Part shown: piece after piece, positions 43,586-53,476 of the stretch
Position numbering within the stretch: the stretch's first letter is position 1
Layout of the letters: each line of letters starts with the position of its first letter
Source of the DNA: Allokutzneria oryzae
GTDB lineage: Bacteria > Actinomycetota > Actinomycetes > Mycobacteriales > Pseudonocardiaceae
DNA length: 64,000 nt
NCBI RefSeq assembly: GCF_042429765.1
Contig: NZ_JBHLZU010000011.1
Span: 255,433-319,432, forward strand
Direction: 5' to 3'
The notes under the pieces: generated by a model
Database searches by the model: none
What the model saw: only the letters and a program-made list of their open reading frames with translations
Told to the model about the DNA's origin: nothing
Position numbers and translations under genes: made by a program

Positions 43586-44419
43586 ATGGGCATTCGCAAG
43601 TACAAGCCGACGACCCCCGGTCGTCGAGGCTCCAGCGTGTCCGACTTCGCCGAGATCACTCGGTCGACGCCGGAGAAGTCGCTGATTCGTCCCCTGCACG
43701 GCCGTGGCGGCCGCAACGCATCGGGAAAGATCACCACGCGGCACAAGGGTGGTGGCCACAAGCGCGCCTACCGTCTGATCGACTTCCGTCGGTTCGACAA
43801 GGACGGCGTGCCGGCCAAGGTCGCTCATATCGAGTACGACCCCAACCGCACCGCCCGCATCGCCCTGCTGCACTACGTCGACGGCGAGAAGCGCTACATC
43901 GTGGCGCCGAGCAAGCTTCGCCAGGGCGACATGGTGGAGAACGGCCCCAAGGCCGACATCAAGCCGGGCAACAACCTGCCGCTCCGTAACATCCCGGTCG
44001 GCACCGTGGTGCACGCCATCGAGCTCCGCCCGGGTGGCGGCGCGAAGATGGCCCGTTCGGCGGGCGCGAGCGTTCAGCTCGTCGCCAAGGACGGCCCGTA
44101 CGCGCAGCTCCGGCTGCCCTCGGGCGAGATTCGCAACGTCGACGTGCGCTGCCGCGCCACCATCGGCGAGGTCGGTAACTCCGAGCACGCCAACATCAAC
44201 TGGGGCAAGGCCGGCCGTATGCGGTGGAAGGGCAAGCGCCCGACCGTCCGTGGTGTCGCCATGAACCCCGTCGACCACCCGCACGGTGGTGGTGAGGGTA
44301 AGACCTCCGGTGGTCGCCACCCGGTCAACCCCGCCGGTAAGCCCGAGGGGCGTACCCGTCGGAGCAAGCCCAGCGACAAGCTCATCGTCCGGCGTCGTCG
44401 CACCGGTAAGAAGCGCTGA
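43586..44419 (+). CDS. rplB: 50S ribosomal protein L2
   Basis: A 277-residue large-subunit core protein. It begins MGIRKYKPTTPGRR and has the conserved C-terminal VAMNPVDHPHGGGEGKTSGG with the His near the peptidyl-transferase centre. Starts 21 bp after rplW. Confidence 0.98.
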   Translation: MGIRKYKPTTPGRRGSSVSDFAEITRSTPEKSLIRPLHGRGGRNASGKITTRHKGGGHKRAYRLIDFRRFDKDGVPAKVAHIEYDPNRTARIALLHYVDGEKRYIVAPSKLRQGDMVENGPKADIKPGNNLPLRNIPVGTVVHAIELRPGGGAKMARSAGASVQLVAKDGPYAQLRLPSGEIRNVDVRCRATIGEVGNSEHANINWGKAGRMRWKGKRPTVRGVAMNPVDHPHGGGEGKTSGGRHPVNPAGKPEGRTRRSKPSDKLIVRRRRTGKKR

Positions 44420-44437
44420 GCAGGGAGGGAGTGAAGG

Positions 44438-44719
44438 ATGCCACGCAGCCTGAAGAAGGGCCCCTTCGTTGACGACCACCTGCTCAAGAAGGTGGACGCG
44501 CTCAACGAGTCGGGCAAGAAGACGGTGATCAAGACCTGGTCCCGTCGTTCGACGATCATTCCAGACATGTTGGGGCACACCATCGCGGTGCACGACGGCC
44601 GCAAGCACGTCCCGGTGTTCGTCTCCGAGGCCATGGTCGGGCACAAGCTGGGCGAGTTCGCCCCTACCCGCACCTTCAAGGGCCACATCAAGGACGACCG
44701 CAAGTCGCGTCGCCGCTAG
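44438..44719 (+). CDS. rpsS: 30S ribosomal protein S19
   Basis: A 93-residue protein of the small-subunit head. MPRSLKKGPFVDDHLLKKV and GHKLGEFAPTRTFKGH are diagnostic. SD GGGAGGGAG lies upstream of ATG 44438. Confidence 0.97.
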   Translation: MPRSLKKGPFVDDHLLKKVDALNESGKKTVIKTWSRRSTIIPDMLGHTIAVHDGRKHVPVFVSEAMVGHKLGEFAPTRTFKGHIKDDRKSRRR

Positions 44720-44754
44720 GCCAGTGACCGAACGCAGAGCAAGGGGTAGCAGCA

Positions 44755-45177
44755 ATGGGTAACGATGCCGCAAGCGCGGAGGAATTCCCGCGCGCCGTGG
44801 CGCGGGCCCGCTACGTCCACATGTCGCCCATGAAGGTGCGGCGCGTGGTCGAGCTGATCAGGGGCCGCAACGCCCAGGAGGCCCTGGCAGTGCTCCAGTT
44901 CGCGCCGCAGGCCGCCAGCGGTCCGGTGTCGAAGGTGCTTGCCAGTGCCATGGCCAACGCCGAGAACAACCTCGACCTCGACCCTGACACCCTCTGGGTG
45001 AGCACGGTGTACGTGGACGAGGGCCCGACGGCCAAGCGGATCCGTCCGCGGGCCCAGGGCCGTGCGTACCGAATTCGGAAGCGCACCAGCCACATCACCG
45101 TCGAGGTCGAGTCGCGCCCGAAGGCCGTGAAGGCCGCCTCGGGCCGCAAGACCAGCGCGAAGGGGAGTGCCCGGTAG
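44755..45177 (+). CDS. rplV: 50S ribosomal protein L22
   Basis: A 140-residue tunnel protein. ARYVHMSPMKVRRVVELIRG and RAQGRAYRIRKRTSHITV are conserved; macrolide-relevant loop sequence is ordinary. A short Lys/Ser-rich C-terminal tail is added. It overlaps rpsC by 1 nt (TAGTG). Confidence 0.97.
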   Translation: MGNDAASAEEFPRAVARARYVHMSPMKVRRVVELIRGRNAQEALAVLQFAPQAASGPVSKVLASAMANAENNLDLDPDTLWVSTVYVDEGPTAKRIRPRAQGRAYRIRKRTSHITVEVESRPKAVKAASGRKTSAKGSAR

Positions 45178-46019
45178 TGGGTCAGAAAATCAACCCGCAC
45201 GGCTTCCGGCTGGGGATCACCACTGACTGGAAGTCCCGCTGGTATGCCGACAAGCAGTACGCGGAGTACGTGGCGGAGGACGTCAAGATCCGCCGCCTGC
45301 TCTCCAAGGGCATGGAGCGTGCCGGTATCTCCAAGGTGGAGATCGAGCGGACCCGGGACCGGGTTCGCGTCGACATCCACACCGCCCGGCCGGGCATCGT
45401 CATCGGCCGTCGCGGCGCGGAGGCCGACCGCATCCGCAGCGAGCTGGAGAAGCTGACCAAGAAGCAGGTCCAGCTGAACATCCTCGAGGTCAAGAACCCC
45501 GAGGCCGACGCCCAGCTCGTCGCCCAGGTCGTCGCGGAGCAGCTGTCCAACCGCGTGTCCTTCCGTCGTGCGATGCGCAAGGGCATTCAGTCCTCGATGC
45601 GCTCCCCGCAGGTCAAGGGCATCCGGGTGCAGTGCTCGGGCCGTCTCGGCGGCGCCGAGATGTCCCGCTCGGAGTTCTACCGCGAGGGTCGCGTCCCGCT
45701 GCACACGCTGCGCGCGGACGTGGACTACGGCCTGTTCGAGGCCCGCACCACCTTCGGCCGCATCGGCGTGAAGGTGTGGATCTACAAGGGTGACGTCGTC
45801 GGCGGCCGTCGGCCGAGCGAGTCCGTCGCCCCCGAGTCCCGCGCACCGCGTCGCGAGCGTCCGACCCGCCGTCGTTCCGGTGCCTCCGGCACCACCGCGA
45901 CGAGCACCGAGGCCGGACGTGCCGCTGCCGAGGCTCCGGCCGAGGCCAAGGCGTCGGCTGCGACCGAGTCGACCGCGCCGGTCAACAACGGCAGCGCGGC
46001 CGAGAAGAGTGAGGGCTGA
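45177..46019 (+). CDS. rpsC: 30S ribosomal protein S3
   Basis: A 280-residue mRNA-entry protein. GQKINPHGFRLGIT, the KH domain VIGRRGAEADRIR and DVVGG-type C-terminal motif are present. About 60 extra residues at the C-terminus are Ala/Thr/Ser-rich, common in actinomycetes. GTG start is coupled to rplV. Confidence 0.97.
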   Translation: MGQKINPHGFRLGITTDWKSRWYADKQYAEYVAEDVKIRRLLSKGMERAGISKVEIERTRDRVRVDIHTARPGIVIGRRGAEADRIRSELEKLTKKQVQLNILEVKNPEADAQLVAQVVAEQLSNRVSFRRAMRKGIQSSMRSPQVKGIRVQCSGRLGGAEMSRSEFYREGRVPLHTLRADVDYGLFEARTTFGRIGVKVWIYKGDVVGGRRPSESVAPESRAPRRERPTRRRSGASGTTATSTEAGRAAAEAPAEAKASAATESTAPVNNGSAAEKSEG

Positions 46020-46022
46020 GAC

Positions 46023-46442
46023 GTGCTCATCCCACGCAAGGTCAAGCACCGCAAGCAGCACCACCCGAGTCGCTCGGGCGCTGCCAAGGGTGGCACCAAG
46101 GTGGTCTTCGGTGAGTTCGGCATCCAGGCGCTGGAGCCGGCCTACGTGACCAACCGGCAGATCGAGTCCGCGCGTATCGCCATCACCCGGCACATCCGCC
46201 GTGGTGGCAAGGTGTGGATCAACATCTTCCCGGACCGCCCGCTCACCAAGAAGCCTGCCGAGACCCGCATGGGTTCCGGTAAGGGTTCGCCCGAGTACTG
46301 GGTGGCCAACGTCAAGCCCGGTCGGGTCATGTTCGAGATGAACTACCCGAACGAGGCCACGGCTCGCGAGGCCCTGCGCCGCGCGATCCACAAGCTCCCC
46401 ATGAAGTGCCGCATCGTTACGCGAGAGGGTGGTGAGTTCTGA
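46023..46442 (+). CDS. rplP: 50S ribosomal protein L16
   Basis: A 139-residue protein near the A site. It begins LIPRKVKHRKQHHP (GTG start) and contains WINIFPDRPLTKKPAETRMGSGKG. It overlaps rpmC by one base (TGATG). Confidence 0.97.
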   Translation: MLIPRKVKHRKQHHPSRSGAAKGGTKVVFGEFGIQALEPAYVTNRQIESARIAITRHIRRGGKVWINIFPDRPLTKKPAETRMGSGKGSPEYWVANVKPGRVMFEMNYPNEATAREALRRAIHKLPMKCRIVTREGGEF

Positions 46443-46693
46443 TGGCAGCGGCGACCACCGCTTCCGAGCTGCGTGAGCTCACCGACGAGGAGCTCGTCCT
46501 GCGCCTGCGGGAAGCCAAGGAGGAGCTGTTCAACCTCCGCTTCCAGATGGCGACCGGTCAGCTCGACAACAACCGTCGGCTCCGTGCCATCCGTCACGAC
46601 ATCGCCCGGATCTACACCGTCATGCGCGAGCGTGAGCTGGGCCTGTCCGTGTCCCCGGACGGGACCTCCTCTCAGGATGAGGGTGCGGCATGA
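46442..46693 (+). CDS. rpmC: 50S ribosomal protein L29
   Basis: An 83-residue helical protein at the tunnel exit. ELRELTDEELVLRLREAKEELFNLRFQMATGQLDN is the family core. The C-terminus extends with acidic residues. It overlaps rpsQ by 4 bp. Confidence 0.97.
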   Translation: MAAATTASELRELTDEELVLRLREAKEELFNLRFQMATGQLDNNRRLRAIRHDIARIYTVMRERELGLSVSPDGTSSQDEGAA

Positions 46694-46962
46694 GCGACGA
46701 GAAGAGCACCGTGCGTAACAACCGTAAGGTCCGCGAGGGCTACGTCGTCTCGGACAAGATGGACAAGACCATCGTGGTCTCCCTTGAGGACCGCAAGAAG
46801 CACCCGCGGTACTCCAAGGTCCTGCGCTCCACCACCAAGGTGAAGGTGCACGACGAGGAGAACAGCGCCGGCGTCGGCGACCGCGTCCTCCTCATGGAGA
46901 CCCGGCCGCTGTCGGCGACCAAGCGCTGGCGCCTCGTGGAGATCCTCGAGAAGGCCAAGTAA
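46690..46962 (+). CDS. rpsQ: 30S ribosomal protein S17
   Basis: A 90-residue OB-fold primary rRNA binder. GYVVSDKMDKTIVVSLEDRKKHPRY is conserved. ATG at 46690 overlaps rpmC. A strong hairpin and a 113-nt gap separate it from rplN. Confidence 0.97.
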   Translation: MSDEKSTVRNNRKVREGYVVSDKMDKTIVVSLEDRKKHPRYSKVLRSTTKVKVHDEENSAGVGDRVLLMETRPLSATKRWRLVEILEKAK

Positions 46963-46972
46963 GTTCGCCAGG

Positions 46973-47001
46973 GCCCCGCACCCGAATCCCGGGTGCGGGG
47001 C
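46973..47001 (+). terminator. Hairpin between rpsQ and rplN
   Basis: An 11-bp stem, GCCCCGCACCC pairing with GGGTGCGGGGC, 10 nt after rpsQ. It marks the end of the S10 transcript or an attenuator before the spc operon. An 11-nt direct repeat, GGTCGGAAATC, follows twice in the remaining gap. Confidence 0.75.
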
Positions 47002-47075
47002 ACTGGTCGGAAATCAGACCGCGTGCATCAGGTCGGAAATCTGGTGTGCCACACAGGGTCAGGGAGTAAAGAGAA

Positions 47076-47444
47076 GTGATCCAGCAGGAGTCGCGGCTGC
47101 GCGTCGCCGACAACACGGGTGCGAAGGAAATCCTCTGCATCCGCGTTCTCGGTGGCTCCGGTCGCCGCTACGCCGGCATCGGCGACGTGATCGTCGCGAC
47201 CGTCAAGGACGCGATGCCCGGCGCCGGCGTGAAGAAGGGCGATGTGGTCAAGGCCGTCATCGTCCGCACCCTCAAGGAGCGTCGTCGTCCGGATGGTTCC
47301 TACATCCGCTTCGACGAGAACGCCGCCGTTCTGATCAAGAACGACACCGAGCCCCGCGGCACCCGCATCTTCGGGCCTGTCGGCCGTGAGCTTCGCGACA
47401 AGAAGTTCATGAAGATCATCTCGCTCGCGCCGGAGGTGCTCTGA
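47076..47444 (+). CDS. rplN: 50S ribosomal protein L14
   Basis: A 122-residue protein and first gene of the spc operon. IQQESRLRVADNTGAKEILCIRVLGG is diagnostic, and RIFGPVGRELRDKKFMKI ends it. GTG at 47076 follows AGGGAGTAAAGAGA. Confidence 0.97.
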   Translation: MIQQESRLRVADNTGAKEILCIRVLGGSGRRYAGIGDVIVATVKDAMPGAGVKKGDVVKAVIVRTLKERRRPDGSYIRFDENAAVLIKNDTEPRGTRIFGPVGRELRDKKFMKIISLAPEVL

Positions 47445-47446
47445 CC

Positions 47447-47761
47447 ATGAAGGTCAAGAAGGGCGACACGGTCGTCGTCATCGCCGGCAAGGACAAGGGC
47501 GCCAAGGGCAAGGTCATCCAGGCCTACCCGGACCGCAACCGCGTCCTGGTCGAGGGTGTCAACCGGATCAAGAAGCACACCAAGGTCTCGCAGACCCAGC
47601 GTGGTGCCTCCTCCGGCGGCATCGTCACCCAGGAAGCCCCGATCCACGTGAGCAACGTGATGGTCGTCGACTCGGACGGCAAGCCGACCCGCGTCGGCAC
47701 CCGCACGACCGACGAGGGTCGCCGCGTCCGTGTGTCGCGCCGGAACGGTAAGGACATCTGA
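47447..47761 (+). CDS. rplX: 50S ribosomal protein L24
   Basis: A 104-residue assembly initiator with a KOW motif (KVKKGDTVVVIAGKDKGAKGKV). It lies 2 bp after rplN and 2 bp before rplE. Confidence 0.97.
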   Translation: MKVKKGDTVVVIAGKDKGAKGKVIQAYPDRNRVLVEGVNRIKKHTKVSQTQRGASSGGIVTQEAPIHVSNVMVVDSDGKPTRVGTRTTDEGRRVRVSRRNGKDI

Positions 47762-47763
47762 GC

Positions 47764-48327
47764 ATGACCACCACCGAGAAGACTCTGCCGCGACTGAAGT
47801 CCCGGTACCGCGAGGAGATCGTCGCCAAGCTCAAGAGCGACTTCTCCTACGCGAACCCGATGCAGGTCCCCGGCATCGTGAAGATCGTCGTGAACATGGG
47901 CGTCGGCGACGCCGCCCGTGACGGCAAGCTGATCGAGGGCGCGGTCCGCGACCTGTCCACGATCACCGGCCAGCGCCCCGAGGTCCGCAAGGCCCGCAAG
48001 TCCATCGCGCAGTTCAAGCTCCGCGAGGGCATGCCGATCGGCGCCCGCGCTACCCTGCGTGGCGACCGCATGTGGGAGTTCCTGGACCGGCTGCTGACGA
48101 TCGCCCTGCCGCGTATCCGTGACTTCCGCGGTCTGTCGCCGAAGCAGTTCGACGGCAACGGCAACTACACCTTCGGTCTGAACGAGCAGTCGATGTTCCA
48201 CGAGATCGACCCCGACTCGATCGACCGCCAGCGTGGCATGGACATCACCGTCGTCACGACTGCCCAGACCGACGAGGAGGGCCGGGCGCTGCTGAAGCAC
48301 CTGGGCTTCCCGTTCAAGGAGAGCTGA
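47764..48327 (+). CDS. rplE: 50S ribosomal protein L5
   Basis: A 187-residue 5S rRNA-binding protein. VPGIVKIVVNMGVGDAARDGK and GLNEQSMFHEIDPD are typical. It is packed between rplX and rpsN with 2-bp spacers. Confidence 0.97.
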   Translation: MTTTEKTLPRLKSRYREEIVAKLKSDFSYANPMQVPGIVKIVVNMGVGDAARDGKLIEGAVRDLSTITGQRPEVRKARKSIAQFKLREGMPIGARATLRGDRMWEFLDRLLTIALPRIRDFRGLSPKQFDGNGNYTFGLNEQSMFHEIDPDSIDRQRGMDITVVTTAQTDEEGRALLKHLGFPFKES

Positions 48328-48329
48328 CG

Positions 48330-48515
48330 ATGGCCAAGAAGGCTCTGATCAACAAGGCCGCGCGCAAGCCGAAGTTCAAGGTGCGCGCCTACACCCGCTG
48401 CAACCGCTGCGGCCGTCCGCACTCGGTCTTCCGCAAGTTCGGTCTGTGCCGTATCTGCCTGCGGCAGATGGCGCACCGCGGCGAGCTGCCTGGCGTGAGC
48501 AAGTCCAGCTGGTAG
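48330..48515 (+). CDS. rpsN: 30S ribosomal protein S14 type Z (zinc-binding)
   Basis: A 61-residue zinc-containing S14. Two Cys pairs, CNRC and CRIC, bind zinc. This is the housekeeping C+ form; no C- paralogue is in the window. A 113-nt gap with a small dyad, TCCGGG/CCCGGA at 48572-48586, precedes rpsH. Confidence 0.97.
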   Translation: MAKKALINKAARKPKFKVRAYTRCNRCGRPHSVFRKFGLCRICLRQMAHRGELPGVSKSSW

Positions 48516-48628
48516 TCCAGCTCCTGCTCGTGCCTCACTGATTCCCACTTCGCCACAGGCCGCTCTGTATATCCGGGACACCCGGACCCAGGCGTGGAAC
48601 CGGGGCGAGAAAGGTTGACAAGGTCACC

Positions 48629-49027
48629 ATGACGATGACCGACCCGATCGCAGACATGCTCACTCGTCTGCGCAATGCGAACTCGGCCTATCACGACGAG
48701 GTCGTGATGCCGCACTCCAAGCTCAAGGCCAGCATCGCTGAGATCCTGCAGCGTGAGGGCTACATCGCCGGCTTCCGCGATGAGCAGGGTGAGAAGTGCA
48801 AGAACCTGATCGTCACGCTGAAGTACGGCCCGAACCGTGAGCGCAGCATCGCTGGTGTGCGCCGGGTCTCCAAGCCGGGTCTTCGGGTTTACGCCAAGTC
48901 CACCAACCTGCCCAAGGTTCTCGGTGGCCTCGGCGTCGCGATCATTTCCACGTCGTCCGGTCTGCTGACCGACCGACAGGCCAACAAGCAGGCAGTGGGC
49001 GGGGAAGTCCTCGCCTACGTCTGGTAG
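48629..49027 (+). CDS. rpsH: 30S ribosomal protein S8
   Basis: A 132-residue primary 16S binder. DPIADMLTRLRNANSAYHDEV and ISTSSGLLTDRQA are conserved. ATG 48629 is used; a second ATG lies two codons on. In E. coli S8 represses the spc operon. Confidence 0.97.
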   Translation: MTMTDPIADMLTRLRNANSAYHDEVVMPHSKLKASIAEILQREGYIAGFRDEQGEKCKNLIVTLKYGPNRERSIAGVRRVSKPGLRVYAKSTNLPKVLGGLGVAIISTSSGLLTDRQANKQAVGGEVLAYVW

Positions 49028-49045
49028 CGGAAGGGGGATTACGGC

Positions 49046-49585
49046 ATGTCACGCATCGGTAAGTTGCCGGTCTCCGTTCCGGCTGGCGTCGACGTCACCA
49101 TCGACGGTCAGCTCGTGACGGTGAAGGGGCCCAAGGGCACCCTCAACCACACGGTCGCCGAGCCCATCACCGTGAAGCGCGCCGAGGACGGCACGCTTGA
49201 GGTGTCGCGGCCCGACGACGAGCGCAAGAGCCGCTCGCTGCACGGTCTGTCTCGCACCCTGGTCAACAACATGATCGTCGGTGTGACCCAGGGCTACGAG
49301 AAGAAGCTCGAGATCCACGGCGTTGGTTACCGTGTGCTGGCCAAGGGCTCCGACCTGGAGTTCTCCCTCGGCTTCAGCCACCCGGTGAAGGTGACCCCGC
49401 CCGCTGGCATCAGCTTCGCGGTGGAGAGCGCCACCAAGTTCTCCGTCCAGGGCATCGACAAGCAGCAGGTTGGCGAGGTCGCTGCCAACATTCGCAAGCT
49501 GCGCAAGCCGGAGCCGTACAAGGGCAAGGGTGTGCGGTACGCGGGCGAGAACGTTCGCCGCAAGGTCGGAAAGACGGGTAAGTGA
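49046..49585 (+). CDS. rplF: 50S ribosomal protein L6
   Basis: A 179-residue protein near the GTPase centre. It begins MSRIGKLPVSVPAGVDV and ends with PEPYKGKGVRYAGENVRRKVGKTGK. The ATG is 18 bp after rpsH. Confidence 0.97.
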   Translation: MSRIGKLPVSVPAGVDVTIDGQLVTVKGPKGTLNHTVAEPITVKRAEDGTLEVSRPDDERKSRSLHGLSRTLVNNMIVGVTQGYEKKLEIHGVGYRVLAKGSDLEFSLGFSHPVKVTPPAGISFAVESATKFSVQGIDKQQVGEVAANIRKLRKPEPYKGKGVRYAGENVRRKVGKTGK

Positions 49586-49587
49586 GC

Positions 49588-49986
49588 ATGAGCGAGACTG
49601 CTACGAAGCGCAAGCGGGTGGGCAAGGACGTCTCCACTGTGCGTCGCATTGCCCGTGCACGCCGGCACTTCCGGCTCCGCAAGAAGATCAGCGGCACCGC
49701 CGAGCGTCCGCGCCTGGTGGTCACCCGCTCCTCGCGGCACATCGTCGCGCAGGTGATCGACGACCTGGCCGGTCACACCGTGGTCTCGGCTTCCACGCTG
49801 GAAGCCGACGTCCGCGCGCTGGACGGCGACAAGAAGGCGCGTGCGGCCAAGGTCGGCGAGCTCGTCGCCGCCAGGGCCAAGGACGCCGGCATCGCGCAGG
49901 TCGTCTTCGACCGTGGTGGGCACAACTACCACGGCCGGATCGCCGCGCTCGCCGACGCCGCCCGCGAGGCTGGGTTGGAGTTCTGA
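49588..49986 (+). CDS. rplR: 50S ribosomal protein L18
   Basis: A 132-residue 5S rRNA-binding protein. The core is RARRHFRLRKKISGTAERPRLVV, with FDRGGHNYHGRIAALADAAREAGL at the end. ATG at 49588 gives the usual MSETATK start; GTG at 49582 (4-bp overlap with rplF) is the alternative. Confidence 0.95.
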   Translation: MSETATKRKRVGKDVSTVRRIARARRHFRLRKKISGTAERPRLVVTRSSRHIVAQVIDDLAGHTVVSASTLEADVRALDGDKKARAAKVGELVAARAKDAGIAQVVFDRGGHNYHGRIAALADAAREAGLEF

Positions 49987-50035
49987 TCATGCGGAACAAC
50001 GAGATCTGGGTTCGTCGAAACGGAAGGAACGCCTG

Positions 50036-50680
50036 ATGCCGGGACGTACACGGCAATTCGGCGGCGGTGGCCCCGGCGGGAACGCCGGTGGCGGCAACGA
50101 GCGCGGCGAGCGTCGCGACCGTAGGGACCGTCGCGACAGCGGCCGCGGCGGGGCGGCCCAGGAGAAGACCCCCCACATCGAGCGCGTCGTCGCGATCAAC
50201 CGCGTCGCCAAGGTCGTCAAGGGTGGTCGTCGCTTCAGCTTCACCGCGCTGGTCATCGTCGGTGACGGCGACGGCATGGTCGGTGTCGGCTACGGCAAGG
50301 CCAAGGAGGTGCCGGCCGCCATCGCCAAGGGCGTTGAGGAGGCCAAGAAGCACTTCTTCAAGGTGCCTCGCATCGCCGGCACCATCCCGCACCCCGTGCA
50401 GGGTGAGGAGGCCGCGGGTGTCGTCCTGCTGCGTCCCGCCAGCCCCGGTACCGGTGTCATCGCCGGTGGCCCGGTGCGCGCGGTGCTGGAGTGCGCCGGT
50501 GTGCACGACGTGCTGAGCAAGTCGCTGGGCAGCGACAACCCCATCAACATCGTGCACGCCACCGTTGCCGCGCTGAAGATGCTGCAGCGGCCGGAGGAAG
50601 TCGCCGCGCGTCGCGGCCTGCCGCTCGAGGACGTCGCTCCCGCCGGCATGCTGCGCGCCCGTGCTGGACAGGGGGTGTGA
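50036..50680 (+). CDS. rpsE: 30S ribosomal protein S5
   Basis: A 214-residue decoding-fidelity protein. A Gly/Arg-rich N-terminus of about 45 residues precedes the dsRBD-like core (IERVVAINRVAKVVKGGRRFSF) and ASPGTGVIAGGPVRAVLE. ATG at 50036 follows GGAAGGAA. A 15-codon frame (49989-50036) from just after rplR ends on this start. Confidence 0.97.
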   Translation: MPGRTRQFGGGGPGGNAGGGNERGERRDRRDRRDSGRGGAAQEKTPHIERVVAINRVAKVVKGGRRFSFTALVIVGDGDGMVGVGYGKAKEVPAAIAKGVEEAKKHFFKVPRIAGTIPHPVQGEEAAGVVLLRPASPGTGVIAGGPVRAVLECAGVHDVLSKSLGSDNPINIVHATVAALKMLQRPEEVAARRGLPLEDVAPAGMLRARAGQGV

Positions 50681-50684
50681 TCCG

Positions 50685-50867
50685 ATGGCGAACCTGAAGG
50701 TCACCCAGCTGCGTAGCACGATTGGCACGAAGCGCAACCACCGGGAGTCCCTGAGGACTCTCGGGCTGCGCAAGATCCGCCAGTCAGTTGTCCGCGAGGA
50801 CACGCCGCAGGTCCGTGGTCTGATCCACACCGTGCGGCACCTGGTGGCGGTCGAGGAGGTCGACTGA
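50685..50867 (+). CDS. rpmD: 50S ribosomal protein L30
   Basis: A 60-residue protein. ANLKVTQLRSTIGTKRNHRESLRTLGLRK is the family signature. ATG at 50685 lies 4 bp past rpsE; a longer frame overlapping rpsE is not needed. Confidence 0.96.
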   Translation: MANLKVTQLRSTIGTKRNHRESLRTLGLRKIRQSVVREDTPQVRGLIHTVRHLVAVEEVD

Positions 50868-50869
50868 CC

Positions 50870-51313
50870 ATGACTATCAAGGTTCACCACCTGCGTCCGG
50901 CCCCCGGCGCCAAGACCGCGAAGACCCGTGTCGGTCGCGGTGAGGGCTCCAAGGGCAAGACGGCGGGTCGCGGTACCAAGGGCACCAAGGCGCGCAAGAA
51001 CGTGCCTGCCGCTTTCGAGGGTGGGCAGATGCCGATCCACATGCGGCTGCCCAAGCTGAAGGGGTTCAAGAACCCGTTCCGCGTCGAGTACCAGGTCGTC
51101 AACCTGTCGGCGCTGGCCAAGCTGTTCCCGCAGGGCGGCACGGTCGGTATCGCCGAGCTGGTGCAGGCCGGTGCTGTTCGCAAGAACAGCCTGGTCAAGG
51201 TGCTGGGTGACGGTGACCTGGGTGGCGTGAAGCTGGACGTGAGCGCGAACGCGTTCTCCGGCAGCGCCGTCGAGAAGATCACCGCCGCTGGTGGTAGCAC
51301 CACCAAGGTGTGA
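50870..51313 (+). CDS. rplO: 50S ribosomal protein L15
   Basis: A 147-residue assembly protein. HHLRPAPGAKTAKTRVGRGEGSKGKTAGRGTKG is the Gly-rich N-terminal signature. It is 2 bp after rpmD and is followed by a strong hairpin and 292 bp before secY. Confidence 0.97.
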   Translation: MTIKVHHLRPAPGAKTAKTRVGRGEGSKGKTAGRGTKGTKARKNVPAAFEGGQMPIHMRLPKLKGFKNPFRVEYQVVNLSALAKLFPQGGTVGIAELVQAGAVRKNSLVKVLGDGDLGGVKLDVSANAFSGSAVEKITAAGGSTTKV

Positions 51314-51322
51314 TGTCAGGGC

Positions 51323-51361
51323 GTCGGGGCCGGGGAGCGCGGTTTGCTCTCCGGCCCCGAC
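51323..51361 (+). terminator. Hairpin between rplO and secY
   Basis: A stem of about 16 bp, GTCGGGGCCGGGGAGC pairing with GCTCTCCGGCCCCGAC (one G-T), 10 nt after rplO. The remaining gap to secY (51362-51605) holds no gene and probably contains a separate secY promoter. Confidence 0.78.
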
Positions 51362-51605
51362 GTCTGTCCGGCGCCAGGTCCGTTCGCACGGAACCTGTTC
51401 GCGACCAGCTGAATGCGGTGTTTTGTCCAGCGCCACAAGGACTCCGGACGGGGGCACCGCGCCAGAACCGGCGACTGTTACAGTCGTCAGCACGCTTCGG
51501 CCACGCGCACGGAGCGGTTGAAGCCTGCAATTGATCCCGCCGGCAGGACGTGCCGGCCCCAGCCAGTAGTCGGCGGTCACGCCGGCCACGCCGAGGAGGT
51601 CTCGG

Positions 51606-52924
<1,319 letters not shown>

Positions 52925-52925
<1 letters not shown>

Positions 52926-53476
52926 TGAGACTCGTCCTCGTCGGCCCGCCAGGAGCGGGCAAGGGAACACAGGCCACGGTGCTGAGCGAGAAGCTCGGCG
53001 TGCCCCACATCTCCACCGGTGACCTGTTCAGGGCGAACATCGGCCAGCTCACCCCGCTCGGCCAGGAGGCCAAGCGCTACCTGGACACCGGCGAACTGGT
53101 CCCGGACTCGGTCACCAACGCGATGGTCGAGGACCGGCTCGCGCAGCCGGACGCGGCCAACGGCTTCCTGCTCGACGGCTTCCCGCGCAACACCGTCCAG
53201 GCGGAGGTGCTCGGCGAGCTGCTCTCGGCAAAGGGCACCAAGCTCGACGCGGTGCTGCAGTTCGACATCGCCGAGGACATCGTGGTGGAGCGGTTGCTGG
53301 CCCGTGGCCGCGCCGACGACACCGAGGAGATCATCCGCAGGCGGCAGCAGATCTACCGCTCGGAGACCGCTCCGCTGCTCGACCACTACCGCGGCATCCT
53401 GATCACCATCGACGCCGTCGGCTCGGTCGAGGACATCTCCGAGCGCGCTCTCAAGGCGCTTCGCGCGGACGGGTGA
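52925..53476 (+). CDS. adk: Adenylate kinase
   Basis: A 183-residue enzyme that interconverts ATP+AMP and 2 ADP. The P-loop is GPPGAGKGT (7-15), with LLDGFPRN and RADDTEEIIRRR further on. The short form lacks the zinc/LID insert, as usual in actinobacteria. GTG at 52925 is coupled to secY; it overlaps map by 4 bp. Confidence 0.97.
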
